Shown here: piece by piece, positions 25,449 to 34,145 of the stretch
Numbering within the stretch: position 1 is the first letter of the stretch
How the letters are laid out: each line of letters opens with the position of its first letter
Assembly: GCA_026702755.1 (NCBI GenBank)
Contig: JAPPBX010000010.1
Span: 1-64,000 of the forward strand
Source of the DNA: Candidatus Poribacteria bacterium
GTDB lineage: Bacteria; Poribacteria; WGA-4E; WGA-3G
Length of the DNA: 64,000 nt
Reading direction: 5' to 3'
The notes under the pieces: model-generated
What the model was told of the DNA's origin: nothing
Seen by the model: only the letters and a program-made list of their open reading frames with translations
The model's database searches: none
Made by a program: the position numbers and the translations under genes

Positions 25449-26606
25449 ATGAAGACTTATCGCGTTGCTATATTAGGGTGTCGGAGCCGCGGCACCTCGG
25501 CAGCAAAAGCGTATTACGCGCATCCGCGTACCGAAATCGTGGCACTCTGCGATCTCGTCCAAGAGCGGTTAGAGACGCTCGGTAACATCGTCAACGTCTC
25601 AACACATTTCACCGATTTAGACGAGATGATTCGGCAGACAACTCCCGATATCGTCGCAATTCCCACAGCAACAGAGGCGCACTATCCGCTCTGCATGCGT
25701 GTCCTTGAACACGGCGTGAACATTGAGGTAGAGAAACCGCTCTGTATCGACCTCGCTCAAGCGGACGAGGTGCTGGCGAAAGCGAAAGAGAAAAACGCTC
25801 GCGTCGCCGTACATCATCAACGCCGCACGAGTCCATCAATGCATGCAGTCGCGAAAGCCTTAGATGAAGGAAAAATCGGCGACCTACGCTACATCTACGC
25901 CAGTGGCAAGGGCTACTACGCAGGTTACGGGTTAATGAACATCGGAACGCACGTCGTCAACAACATGCTCCGTTTCGGTGGAAAGTGCCGAAGCGTCGTA
26001 GCACAAGCGACGACAGGTGGACGCGCGCTTATACATGACGACGTACTCCCCTCACCGGCTGGCATGGGCACAGTCGCAGGTGAATACGCCACCGCTACGC
26101 TTCAATTCGACGGAAATGTCACCGGCACACTCATTCAGCACAGATTTCCCAAGGTAGATACCGATGCTTACATGATGGAACTCTACGGCACCGAAGGTAG
26201 ACTCATCTGGTCGGAATTGAAAGGTTCCTGGTGGTTACCTACACCGCATTTCGTTCCCGATGGAATACACGACCAGTGGGAAGCACTCCCATCTATCTAT
26301 CCAGAACATTTTGACCGGGAAAAGGGCGCAGACGCTGACGATTACTGCTTCGTTGACGAATATGTGAACGCACTCGACGAAGACCGAGAACACGAATCTA
26401 ACGGCGAAGAGGGTCGCCATGTCATTGAGATTTTGATGGCAATCTTCGAGTCTGCTGCTTACGGTACACGTGTCGAGCTGCCTCAGAAAAACCGCGAGCA
26501 TCCGTTGCTGCGGTGGCGTACCGAAGCCGGTTTAGGCGAAATCAAGGATATGCCTCGTGATTACGGCAATTGGCTGTCACTGGAAGACGAACGTTTGTAT
26601 GAATAG
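25449..26606 (+). CDS. Gfo/Idh/MocA-family oxidoreductase
   Basis: MKTYRVAILGCRSRGTSAAK is a Rossmann strand-loop. VEVEKPLCIDLAQAD-type sequence (here NIEVEKPLCID) holds the catalytic Lys, and VAVHHQRRTSPSMHAV plus MNIGTHVVNNMLRFGG give the substrate-domain His. The start at 25449 fits the family N-terminus; upstream in-frame codons add 27 unrelated residues. The enzyme would oxidise or reduce a sugar or related polyol in the cytoplasm. Downstream lie a PhyH dioxygenase, a micro-protein and an enolase-superfamily enzyme on the same strand, suggesting a small catabolic cluster. The substrate is unknown. Confidence 0.87.
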   Translation: MKTYRVAILGCRSRGTSAAKAYYAHPRTEIVALCDLVQERLETLGNIVNVSTHFTDLDEMIRQTTPDIVAIPTATEAHYPLCMRVLEHGVNIEVEKPLCIDLAQADEVLAKAKEKNARVAVHHQRRTSPSMHAVAKALDEGKIGDLRYIYASGKGYYAGYGLMNIGTHVVNNMLRFGGKCRSVVAQATTGGRALIHDDVLPSPAGMGTVAGEYATATLQFDGNVTGTLIQHRFPKVDTDAYMMELYGTEGRLIWSELKGSWWLPTPHFVPDGIHDQWEALPSIYPEHFDREKGADADDYCFVDEYVNALDEDREHESNGEEGRHVIEILMAIFESAAYGTRVELPQKNREHPLLRWRTEAGLGEIKDMPRDYGNWLSLEDERLYE

Positions 26607-26623
26607 TTATCGGTCCACTTGTT

Positions 26624-26655
26624 ACGGCACGTCGGAGCGTGCCTACTACTTTTAA
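26624..26655 (-). repeat. GTAG-led hairpin repeat, copy 2
   Basis: Inverted copy of 4233-4264 with one mismatch (31/32). It lies between the oxidoreductase stop and the PhyH gene, ending 10 nt before that gene's ATG. Confidence 0.7.
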
Positions 26656-26665
26656 GGATAAAACT

Positions 26666-27472
26666 ATGCCGAACCCAACGACAAATGCTGACAACCTATC
26701 ACCGATCCCACTCACGGAAGAACAACGTTTTCTTTTTGATACCCGCGGGTGGCTCCTGTTTCCAGGCGTACTCGGCGAAACCGAAGTTAAAGAGATGCGC
26801 GAGTTCTGCTATCAACTCAAACAGGAACCCGAATCAATCTCTGAACATCACCGCTCTTCTATTGGCGGCCCCCTTGAGACACTGACCGATCATCCGGTTG
26901 TGCTTGGATTCATGGACGAATTTCTGACATCGGGCTATGCCAACGAAAACTGCTACGGCTTCCGATTGGAAAGCACGTTCCTAACCATCCGAGCAAACGG
27001 GCACGACAACTTCCAACCGCACGGTGGGCGCGGGATGCTCAACTTCCCCGGCAACTCACATACGTACCATTTGCACCACGACAAAGCACATAGCGGTTTG
27101 ACGCGCGTCGTCTGGGAACTCAATCCGGTCAAGGAAGGTGGCGGGGGAACGATGTTCCTTACCGGTAGCCATAAAGGGGCATTTCCTGCTCCGAAGTCAA
27201 CGGCGGATCGCAATTCGCCGCTGTGGGAGGATTACACCTGTCCTGCTGGCTCCATGCTGGTTTTTACAGAGGCAATCACACACACAGGGGCGAAGTGGAC
27301 AGATGAAGCAGTCGATCGGATTGCGATTTTCCAATGCTACAATACGGTTGGCAACAAGTGGCACAAGTGGGACCCACACCCGAAACACCTTGAAGAGATG
27401 CCGTTCAAACGTCAAACGCTCTTCCGTCCCGTCCACTGTCAGGATAATACGCCAACCTTAGAGGCGGTATAG
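26666..27472 (+). CDS. Phytanoyl-CoA dioxygenase (PhyH) family protein
   Basis: Fe(II)/2-oxoglutarate oxygenase fold. LFDTRGWLLFPGVLGETEV is the usual PhyH N-terminus. The iron triad reads HHD in SHTYHLHHDKAHSG, with the distal His in ITHTGAKWT. GGTMFLTGSHKGAFP is the conserved core strand. ATG 26666 behind AAGGATAAAACT is preferred over an upstream in-frame start. PhyH enzymes hydroxylate varied substrates; the family is expanded in Poribacteria, and five members occur here. The actual substrate is unknown; neighbouring oxidoreductase and enolase-superfamily genes suggest sugar or osmolyte catabolism. Confidence 0.87.
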   Translation: MPNPTTNADNLSPIPLTEEQRFLFDTRGWLLFPGVLGETEVKEMREFCYQLKQEPESISEHHRSSIGGPLETLTDHPVVLGFMDEFLTSGYANENCYGFRLESTFLTIRANGHDNFQPHGGRGMLNFPGNSHTYHLHHDKAHSGLTRVVWELNPVKEGGGGTMFLTGSHKGAFPAPKSTADRNSPLWEDYTCPAGSMLVFTEAITHTGAKWTDEAVDRIAIFQCYNTVGNKWHKWDPHPKHLEEMPFKRQTLFRPVHCQDNTPTLEAV

Positions 27473-27474
27473 TA

Positions 27475-27555
27475 ATGGAATGGTTCGTAGTGAGTGTGTT
27501 TGTGGCGTTTCTCCTTACGCTTGGTATAGTTGCACGAACCGCCACCAAAGATTAA
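27475..27555 (+). CDS. Possible 26-residue single-span membrane micro-protein
   Basis: ATG 27475 begins two bases after the PhyH stop. The frame reads MEWFVVSVFVAFLLTLGIVA and then RTATKD with a TAA stop: one hydrophobic span of about 18 residues and a short charged tail. The tight spacing suggests translational coupling to the PhyH gene. There is no separate SD. Similar one-helix proteins often stabilise membrane complexes, but no partner is evident. It could be a chance frame. Confidence 0.4.
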   Translation: MEWFVVSVFVAFLLTLGIVARTATKD

Positions 27556-27745
27556 ACCTACTGATAAACAGATCGGGAAATTCAGGGTTCACGTAGTTTT
27601 CGCGAACCACTATGCGTAATTTTTCGCCTACAGGCGCAATAGCCCGTGTGATTAACAAAAAAGTTGTGAGGCAGCTTTTCAAACCTGTCCTTTTTACAGA
27701 AAAGAAAAGTGCTGCTCATCAGAAACTACAAATTAAGGATAGAGA

Positions 27746-28882
27746 ATGAAGATTACCAAAGTTAAATCTTTTGCTTCAGCGGACGGCTATTTTTTTGTGA
27801 AAGTCGAAACCGATGCTGGTATCTACGGTGTCGGTGAGGGCGGACTCCGCCGCCGTGCGCTCGCTTTAGCCGAAGTTGTTCGCTCATTTGAACCGTTCCT
27901 CATCGGCGCAGATCCGTTCCGAATTGAATACTTGTGGCAGGTGATGTTTCGTGGCGGCTTTTTCCCCGGAGGAGTCGTTCAATCCGCAGCAGTGAGTGCC
28001 GTAGATATCGCACTCTGGGACATCAAAGGGAAAGCACTGAATGTTCCTGTTTATGAACTTTTAGGCGGACGTACAAGAGACAAAGTCGTTTGTTATCCGC
28101 ATAACGGTGGCGGCTCAATTGATGCAATCGTCGAGAGCTGTCGGCAAACCTACGAAGCCGGTTGGAAGTTCGTTCGATGGAGCGTGGTTGATCATTCTGA
28201 CAGTGGGGGGCGGTTTGAACCCAGACGCGCGGTCCGAAACTGTATTAAACAGGTGGAAGCCGTTCGTCACGCATTAGGCGATGATCTCGAAATACTGATT
28301 GACGTTCATACCCGCCTTGATCCAGCCGATAGCCTTGATTTCTGTAACAAGGTCGCACAATACAATCCATTTTTCATCGAGGACCCACTTCGGGCAGAAA
28401 ACCCCGCCAGTCTCAGACGGCTTCGGCAGCAGACCTCGGTACCTATTGCCGTTGGCGAACAATTCGACAGTAAATGGACATTCCGAGAAGTCATCGAAGA
28501 AGATCTCATGGATTACTGCCGCGTTGATCTCTGTATTGCTGGCGGGTTAACGGAAGCACGTAAAATCGCGGGATGGTGTGAAACGCATTATATCTACATA
28601 GCACCGCACAATCCGTTAGGACCTGTATCCGCTGCCGCGTGCCTGCATCTCTCTTTGTCATCAGCGCTCCTTGGTGTACAGGAACTTCCGCGTGCACCGA
28701 TGTCCTCGCTGACTGATGTTTTCCCGGTGCAGATGCCGTTTGAATCAGGGTATCTCTTACCGCCTGAAGGTCCGGGACTCGGCATCGAATTCAACGAGGA
28801 CGCGCTTGCCGATGTCTCAAACCAAGAATACGGACCGCCTCACGGTTACAAACGCGACGACGGTGCCTACACGAATTGGTAA
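27746..28882 (+). CDS. Mandelate racemase/muconate lactonizing enzyme family protein (ManD/GalD-like)
   Basis: Enolase-superfamily barrel. The N-terminal capping domain contains VETDAGIYGVGEGG and the block AAVSAVDIALWDIKGKA. In the barrel, metal ligands are Asp in LIDVHTRLDP, Glu in FFIEDPLR and Glu in VGEQFDSKW; APHNPLGP carries the general-base His. The D-x-H pattern is that of mannonate or galactonate dehydratase-like members, so acid-sugar dehydration is the best guess. Its context beside Gfo/Idh/MocA and PhyH genes supports sugar catabolism. The 190-bp gap before it has a weak hairpin and no gene. Confidence 0.88.
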   Translation: MKITKVKSFASADGYFFVKVETDAGIYGVGEGGLRRRALALAEVVRSFEPFLIGADPFRIEYLWQVMFRGGFFPGGVVQSAAVSAVDIALWDIKGKALNVPVYELLGGRTRDKVVCYPHNGGGSIDAIVESCRQTYEAGWKFVRWSVVDHSDSGGRFEPRRAVRNCIKQVEAVRHALGDDLEILIDVHTRLDPADSLDFCNKVAQYNPFFIEDPLRAENPASLRRLRQQTSVPIAVGEQFDSKWTFREVIEEDLMDYCRVDLCIAGGLTEARKIAGWCETHYIYIAPHNPLGPVSAAACLHLSLSSALLGVQELPRAPMSSLTDVFPVQMPFESGYLLPPEGPGLGIEFNEDALADVSNQEYGPPHGYKRDDGAYTNW

Positions 28883-28904
28883 TTTTAAAGGTAGTATAAT
28901 GGCT

Positions 28905-29035
28905 ATCGGCTTTCAGGCTTCGGCCGTCAGTAGAGGATATTGTAGCAGTATTGTTTTCGGTTTCTGGCACAAATCCCTGATTACTGATTGCTGACAACTG
29001 ATGGCTTCTTTGCTGACAACTGACAACTCATAAAA
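28905..29035 (+). repeat. Intergenic inverted repeat of the TCAGTTGTCGGT type
   Basis: CTATCGGCTTTCAGGCTTCGGCCGTCAG at the left is partly complementary to the CTGATTGCTGACAACTGATGGC series at the right. It resembles the copies at 3067, 38692 and 51145. It ends just before the SD of argD. Confidence 0.5.
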
Positions 29036-29047
29036 GGAGAAAATTGA

Positions 29048-30238
29048 ATGACAACCGCTGAAATTAAAGCGATGGCGACTGAATACATTATTAATACTTA
29101 CGGGGACAGAAGTCTCGCGTTCGTCAAAGGTGAAGGTCCCTACCTGTGGGATGCCGACGGTAAAAAATACCTCGATTTCCTCGGTGGACTCGCTGTTAAC
29201 GGCTTAGGACATTGCCACCCGAAGGTCGTCGCCGCTATCCGTGAGCAGGCAGGCAAACTCCTGCACACCTCCAACCTCTATTACATCCAACCGCAGGCAG
29301 AACTCGCGAAACTGCTTATCGATAACTCTGACATGGATCAGTGCTTCTTCTGTAATAGCGGTGCTGAAGCAAACGAAGCCGCAATCAAACTGGCGCGAAA
29401 ATACGCTAAAGACAGCGGCAATACGGATGCTTATGAAATCATCACAATGGACAATTCGTTCCACGGACGGACGATGGCAACCATTACTGCCACCGCACAG
29501 ACGAAATACCACGTCGGATTTGAACCGATGCTTGAAGGTTTCAAATACGTGCCGTTCGACGATCTGGAAGCAACTGAAGCTGCCATCGGTGAAAAGACCT
29601 GTGCTATTTTAGTTGAGCCGATTCAGTCCGAGGGTGGCGTTAATATGCCCAGTGATGGCTACCTCCAAGGCTTACGAGAAATGTGTGATAAACACAACTT
29701 ACTGCTTATCTTTGATGAAGTCCAGACCGCAATGGGAAGATTGGGCACCTTTTTCGGTTACCAGAGTTACGGGGTCGTGCCAGATGTAATCACGATGGCG
29801 AAAGCACTTGGTAGCGGTGTACCCATTGGGACGATGTTGGCAAAACGACAGGTCGCGGAGAGTTTTGTCCCCGGCACCCACGCGGCGACATTCGGTGGAA
29901 ATCCCTTAGTCACCGCGGCAGCATCGACAACCGTCAGAACCATTTTGGAAGAGGATCTCGCCGTGAACGCCGTCAAAATGGGAAATTACCTCGCCGGTGG
30001 ACTGATGGAATTGAAAGACAAGTATCCGGTTAAAGAGGTACGTGGAAAAGGTTTGCTCCGCGGCTTGGTCATGGAAATCGATGCGAAACCGATCGCTGCC
30101 CAGTGTATTGAGAACGGATTGGTCACCATCTGCACCAACGATTATGTGCTCCGATTCTTACCACCGCTCAATATCAACGCAGGTCATGTTGAGGAAGCCG
30201 TTAACATCGTTGAAAAATCGATGTCGGAAGTTCTTTAG
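29048..30238 (+). CDS. argD: Acetylornithine/N-succinyldiaminopimelate aminotransferase
   Basis: Class III PLP aminotransferase of arginine (and possibly lysine) biosynthesis. Good SD AAAAGGAGAAAATTGA. Family blocks: GKKYLDFLGGLAVNGLGH, CFFCNSGAEANEAAIKLAR, SFHGRTMAT, LLIFDEVQTAMGRLG and ITMAKALGSGVPIG with the PLP Lys, then HAATFGGNPL. The length of 396 is typical. No other arg gene is near. Ornithine aminotransferases share these motifs, so argD is favoured but not exclusive. Confidence 0.9.
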   Translation: MTTAEIKAMATEYIINTYGDRSLAFVKGEGPYLWDADGKKYLDFLGGLAVNGLGHCHPKVVAAIREQAGKLLHTSNLYYIQPQAELAKLLIDNSDMDQCFFCNSGAEANEAAIKLARKYAKDSGNTDAYEIITMDNSFHGRTMATITATAQTKYHVGFEPMLEGFKYVPFDDLEATEAAIGEKTCAILVEPIQSEGGVNMPSDGYLQGLREMCDKHNLLLIFDEVQTAMGRLGTFFGYQSYGVVPDVITMAKALGSGVPIGTMLAKRQVAESFVPGTHAATFGGNPLVTAAASTTVRTILEEDLAVNAVKMGNYLAGGLMELKDKYPVKEVRGKGLLRGLVMEIDAKPIAAQCIENGLVTICTNDYVLRFLPPLNINAGHVEEAVNIVEKSMSEVL

Positions 30239-30307
30239 ATGCGATATACAACCCCTTCAATTTCGGCAGGTAGAAGTGTGGCTCATTCACAACGTCACCT
30301 CCGGTTG

Positions 30308-31204
30308 ATGAACCTCAGTTATATTCAGAAGCCAAATTTTGCTGCGTGGGCAAAAAGCTACGTGTTTTGCCTCCTTTTTGTAGTTATCGCTGGGTGTATC
30401 AGTAGCACGACCACGACTGTTCAATTGTCTCCCGAGGTTCGTGCGGAAGTAGATGGCATCCTCAACACACTGCAAGTGAGATATGAACTCACTGGCTCGT
30501 TAAAGATTACCCGGATGGTGGTGACGATTGAGGAAGGCGACCGGAGCGAGGAACTCCGAGAATTGCTGTGGTATAAAAAATCGGAGAACGGCGGGGAATT
30601 GCTGCACATCCAAGCACTCGGACCGATGAATGAGACGCGCGGTATCGCAATTGCCAACCAAGATAAAAACCAGTTCGTCCTCCTTCTTGTGAATGAGCAG
30701 AAAGCGTACCCCGGTCCATTGTCCGATGGTGTTTTGCAGGAGATTTTCGGCATAGATCTACGCGTGTCAGATGTCTTGAGTGCGATCTTCGCCAACCCAT
30801 TCCTTGATGGGCGCACTGACGAATTGAGACCTATTACAAGTTTTCACCCGTCATCAAGTGGGGCACCCACAAAATTTGTCATGACTCGCCCAGGGATCCA
30901 AAAGGGGCACGTCGAAAGGATCACGATTTTGATCCGAGAAGACGAACCGCGAGTTATGGACTGGCTCATCCATGACGAAAACGGCACGCTTCAACAACGC
31001 GCCGCTTTCTCCGACTACCGTCCGGTGAGCGGTATCCTCCGACCCCATAAAGTTGAAATCGAACGTCCACTTGAACAGACGCGGGTCACTGTGAAGATCG
31101 CTAAAGTAGACTTGAATGTCGAGATTAAAGACAGCAAGTTTGACCCCGAACGGTTTCTAACGGAGGATATCGAAATTGTTCCGTTGTCGGAATTAGGGGA
31201 ATAG
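30308..31204 (+). CDS. LolB/LolA-like outer-membrane lipoprotein candidate
   Basis: After MNLSYIQKPNF a hydrophobic segment ends FVVIAGC, a lipobox. The mature part is a single all-beta domain with LTGSLKITRMVVTIEEG, GELLHIQALGPMNETRG and SDYRPVSGILRPHKVEIERP, reminiscent of LolA/LolB or DUF4292 barrels that carry lipids or lipoproteins through the periplasm. The frame extends to an ATG at 30239 immediately after argD, but ATG 30308 gives a normal lipoprotein signal. ispE begins 12 nt downstream, so co-transcription is likely. Function is not established. Confidence 0.6.
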   Translation: MNLSYIQKPNFAAWAKSYVFCLLFVVIAGCISSTTTTVQLSPEVRAEVDGILNTLQVRYELTGSLKITRMVVTIEEGDRSEELRELLWYKKSENGGELLHIQALGPMNETRGIAIANQDKNQFVLLLVNEQKAYPGPLSDGVLQEIFGIDLRVSDVLSAIFANPFLDGRTDELRPITSFHPSSSGAPTKFVMTRPGIQKGHVERITILIREDEPRVMDWLIHDENGTLQQRAAFSDYRPVSGILRPHKVEIERPLEQTRVTVKIAKVDLNVEIKDSKFDPERFLTEDIEIVPLSELGE

Positions 31205-31216
31205 TGCATAAAAATC

Positions 31217-32095
31217 GTGCAAAAAATACGGGTTCGTGCCCACGCGAAGATTAACCTCTATTTGGATGTCGTAAGCAAACGCGAGGACGGCTATCACAAC
31301 CTCAAAACGATCTTCCACTCAATCGGGCTGCACGACGATGTCATCATCTCTAAAAAACAAACGAAGGACATAACAGTTCACTGCGAACATCCAAAGGTCC
31401 CGTGCGATTCGCGGAATCTGGCATACCGAGCGGCGCAGCTTCTCAGGGATACAGTAGGTGGTATCGGTGGGATTGCGATTGACATCCATAAGCGGATCCC
31501 AGTCGCTGCTGGATTGGCAGGTGGGAGTGCAAACGCTGCCGCTGTTCTTCACGGTGTGAACGAACTTTTCGGGTTGGGTTTCACTCAGGAAACCCTGATA
31601 CGTTTTGGGACACAATTGGGGGCAGATGTCCCGTTTTGCCTGCACGGTGGTGCAGCGTTAGGGCTTGGCATCGGCGACCAATTAACGCGTCTTTCCGCAC
31701 TCTCTGATGTACCGCTTCTCCTGCTAAATCCCGGCATTGAAATTTCGACAGCAGCTGTTTTTAAGAAATTGAACTTTTCCTTGACAACACGTGAAAAAGA
31801 AGGTATAATTATAAAAACCTACATAAAGAAGGGTGATGTCGTCGGCATCGGGAAAAACCTTTACAACCTGCTTGAAGTGCCAGTTTTTTCCGAATATCCT
31901 GAAATCGCCGCGCTAAAAACCGAGTTGTCTATGCAGACTGGATGTTATGGCGCGCTGATGTCTGGGAGTGGTGCCACGTTATTCGCGGTGATGCGCGATA
32001 GTGACGCAGCACATAAAAGCGAATCACACTTCAAAAACAGAGTTCGTTTTTGCACAACGGCGGTAACCAGTCCTGTCGGTGTATCTGTATATTGA
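31217..32095 (+). CDS. ispE: 4-(cytidine 5'-diphospho)-2-C-methyl-D-erythritol kinase
   Basis: GHMP kinase of the MEP isoprenoid pathway. RVRAHAKINLYLDVVSKRED is the classic N-terminus, PVAAGLAGGSANAAAVLHGV the ATP-binding glycine-rich loop, LGADVPFCLHGG and MSGSGATLFAV the remaining family motifs. GTG start at 31217. IspE is commonly followed by prs, rplY and pth; here a tRNA-Gln and rplY follow and prs is absent, a partly kept gene order. The length of 292 is normal. Confidence 0.92.
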   Translation: MQKIRVRAHAKINLYLDVVSKREDGYHNLKTIFHSIGLHDDVIISKKQTKDITVHCEHPKVPCDSRNLAYRAAQLLRDTVGGIGGIAIDIHKRIPVAAGLAGGSANAAAVLHGVNELFGLGFTQETLIRFGTQLGADVPFCLHGGAALGLGIGDQLTRLSALSDVPLLLLNPGIEISTAAVFKKLNFSLTTREKEGIIIKTYIKKGDVVGIGKNLYNLLEVPVFSEYPEIAALKTELSMQTGCYGALMSGSGATLFAVMRDSDAAHKSESHFKNRVRFCTTAVTSPVGVSVY

Positions 32096-32102
32096 CAATT
32101 GA

Positions 32103-32174
32103 AGGGCGGTGGCCAAGCGGTAAGGCACAGGTCTTTGGAATCTGTATGCGTAGGTTCGAATCCTACCCGCCCTG
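32103..32174 (+). tRNA. tRNA-Gln (anticodon TTG)
   Basis: Complete cloverleaf: acceptor AGGGCGG/CCGCCCT with discriminator G, D-arm GCC AAGCGGTAA GGC, anticodon arm CAGGT-CTTTGGA-ATCTG with anticodon TTG, and T-arm GTAGG-TTCGAAT-CCTAC. The 3' CCA is not encoded. It sits between ispE and rplY, starting 8 nt after the ispE stop. Confidence 0.97.
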
Positions 32175-32229
32175 TCTTCTTTTTGATACAGTGCTTAAAT
32201 CTACGAAGAAAAAAGGTTAGAATTTTAAA

Positions 32230-32919
32230 ATGCTACAAGCAAAATTAGAGGTTCAACAACGCAATACTTTCGGGAAGCAGAGCGCGCGTGATCTCCGCAA
32301 AGAAGGGGGCGTTCCCGCAATTCTATACGGTCGTGCACAAGACACCGTGTCAATCCAAATTGACGCTCGAACCTTCAGAAGATTCCTACGAACGTATGGT
32401 GAAAACGTTATCATTAACATGGAAATCGGCAACGGCAACACCGAGACTGTGATTATCAAAGAGATTCAACGCCATCCGGTAGAAAAGCATACACTAATGC
32501 ACGCCGATTTCATTCGAATTTCTTTAGACGAACCCGTAACATCAGCGGTGCCAGTGGTTCTGGAAGGCACCCCACAGGGTATTCAGGAGGGCGGTGTTCT
32601 TGAATTCCCGCTCCGCCATATAACGATTCACTGTCTGCCAATGCAGATGCCGACTGACATCTCCGTTGATGTCAGTGAATTGGACATCGGTGACTCCATC
32701 CATATAAGCGATTTAAGCTTGGACGAAGACCTTGAGATTTTAGACGACTTGGAACGAACGATTGCGACGGTGAGCCAGCCGCGCGTCCAACTTGAAGAAG
32801 AAACAACAGAGGCTGAAGATGGCGAAGGAGAAGAAACCGAAACAGACGCTGAAGAACAACCTACGGAACCAGAAATTATTTCCCGTAGGCGCGACGATGA
32901 CGATGAAGACGACGAATAA
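32230..32919 (+). CDS. rplY: 50S ribosomal protein L25, CTC/TL5 form
   Basis: Binds 5S rRNA. The L25 domain covers residues 1-95 (EVQQRNTFGKQSARDLRKEG, VPAILYGRAQDTVSI, HPVEKHTLMHADFIRIS). The CTC-type beta domain follows to about 185 (LEGTPQGIQEGGVLEFPLR, TDISVDVSELDIGDSIHI). The last 40 residues are almost wholly Asp/Glu (ending RRRDDDDEDDE), a common but here pronounced acidic tail. Its final codons overlap the start of the amidase gene. Confidence 0.93.
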   Translation: MLQAKLEVQQRNTFGKQSARDLRKEGGVPAILYGRAQDTVSIQIDARTFRRFLRTYGENVIINMEIGNGNTETVIIKEIQRHPVEKHTLMHADFIRISLDEPVTSAVPVVLEGTPQGIQEGGVLEFPLRHITIHCLPMQMPTDISVDVSELDIGDSIHISDLSLDEDLEILDDLERTIATVSQPRVQLEEETTEAEDGEGEETETDAEEQPTEPEIISRRRDDDDEDDE

Positions 32920-34108
32920 CGTTGTCTATACGGAAAAGCCACAGGAAGCGCGCACCAACAAGTACTTTGTCGTACGTGTTACGGTTCGCGCGTTTTTCTT
33001 AGGTATTCTCGCGTGGACTGTCGCACTCAATGGCATCGCGCAGGAAACTTTTGTCCGCTTTATTGACGTTGATGGAGAACTCATTGCGGAGGTCCCAGCC
33101 CAACGTCAAGGAGAACAGATTTACCTCCCCGTTGATGCTGTGAAAGAGGTTTTTGATCCGGATATGACGGACCAATACAACCATCCGCGAAAACGACTCA
33201 CCCTGAAAACCAAAGGCAAGCAAATCCGCGTACAAATTGGCAACACAGTCGTCAGCATCGATCCCGGTGGGCAGACACACACCCTTCCGACACCGCCAAT
33301 AATTATCGCGCAGCAACCAGTGTTACCTATCACTTTCTTCACGCAAGTCCTGCCAGAGCTTAATAACCTTGAAGCCATCTATAACCCAAGTTTGCAAAGA
33401 GTACAGCTGAGACCTAAAGGCACATGGACACCCACGATAACGGATGATTCCACCGGTTGGGCAATCATCGTTGATCCTGGGCATGGTGGTCCGGACGATC
33501 GCGGATGCGAAAGCAATACGGGGCTCCTTGAGAAAGATATTGTACTCACACTCGCGAAACAACTCCAACGGATTAGTAAACGGCAGGGCATGCAGATCTA
33601 CCTCACACGTCAGACAGATGCGAAAAAGACGCACCTTGAACGTATTCAGGTGGCAAAACGGAACCAAGGACAACTCTTCCTCAGTCTACACTGCAACGCC
33701 TCTTTCTCACCACACGAAAAAGGTATCAAGATTTACCTCAACAACCCGAAGGGACAACTTCGATTTCCAAGTAATGTCCAATCAGAACCTACAGGACAAC
33801 GGTTAAATATCCTCGCCCAAGCCAATTTTTTAAAGCAGAGCCGAGACTTCTCACATGCGCTGCAAACGGAACTGAATTTCCTCACAGAAACACCAATTCA
33901 GATCGCTGAACTACCGCTCATAGCGTTATCTGAAGTCTATATGCCAGCTATCGTTTTAGAACTCGGCTACCTCTCTAACGTAGAGGACTTGAAGAAACTG
34001 GCTAACGCTGAGTATATGACAAGTGTTGCCCAAGCAATCGCCCGCGCTTTCCAGCGATACATTTCTTCTACTAACCCATCTGTCCGCGCAACAGGAACAG
34101 AACAGTAA
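32897..34108 (+). CDS. N-acetylmuramoyl-L-alanine amidase (Amidase_3, AmiC type)
   Basis: Cell-wall hydrolase. A hydrophobic N-terminal segment (AFFLGILAWTVALNGIAQ) exports it. A copper-amine-oxidase-like N-terminal domain is suggested by IYLPVDAVKEVF. The zinc amidase follows: IIVDPGHGGPDDRG (His), GLLEKDIVLTLA (Glu), FLSLHCNAS (His) and VLELGYLSN (catalytic Glu). ATG 32897 (or 32903) overlaps the last 23 bases of rplY in another frame, suggesting coupled translation. The longest frame would begin inside rplY and is not favoured. Confidence 0.88.
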   Translation: MTMKTTNNVVYTEKPQEARTNKYFVVRVTVRAFFLGILAWTVALNGIAQETFVRFIDVDGELIAEVPAQRQGEQIYLPVDAVKEVFDPDMTDQYNHPRKRLTLKTKGKQIRVQIGNTVVSIDPGGQTHTLPTPPIIIAQQPVLPITFFTQVLPELNNLEAIYNPSLQRVQLRPKGTWTPTITDDSTGWAIIVDPGHGGPDDRGCESNTGLLEKDIVLTLAKQLQRISKRQGMQIYLTRQTDAKKTHLERIQVAKRNQGQLFLSLHCNASFSPHEKGIKIYLNNPKGQLRFPSNVQSEPTGQRLNILAQANFLKQSRDFSHALQTELNFLTETPIQIAELPLIALSEVYMPAIVLELGYLSNVEDLKKLANAEYMTSVAQAIARAFQRYISSTNPSVRATGTEQ

Positions 34109-34145
34109 CACCTCAAGTAGTCAATCGAGGCATAGAAACCTCAGT

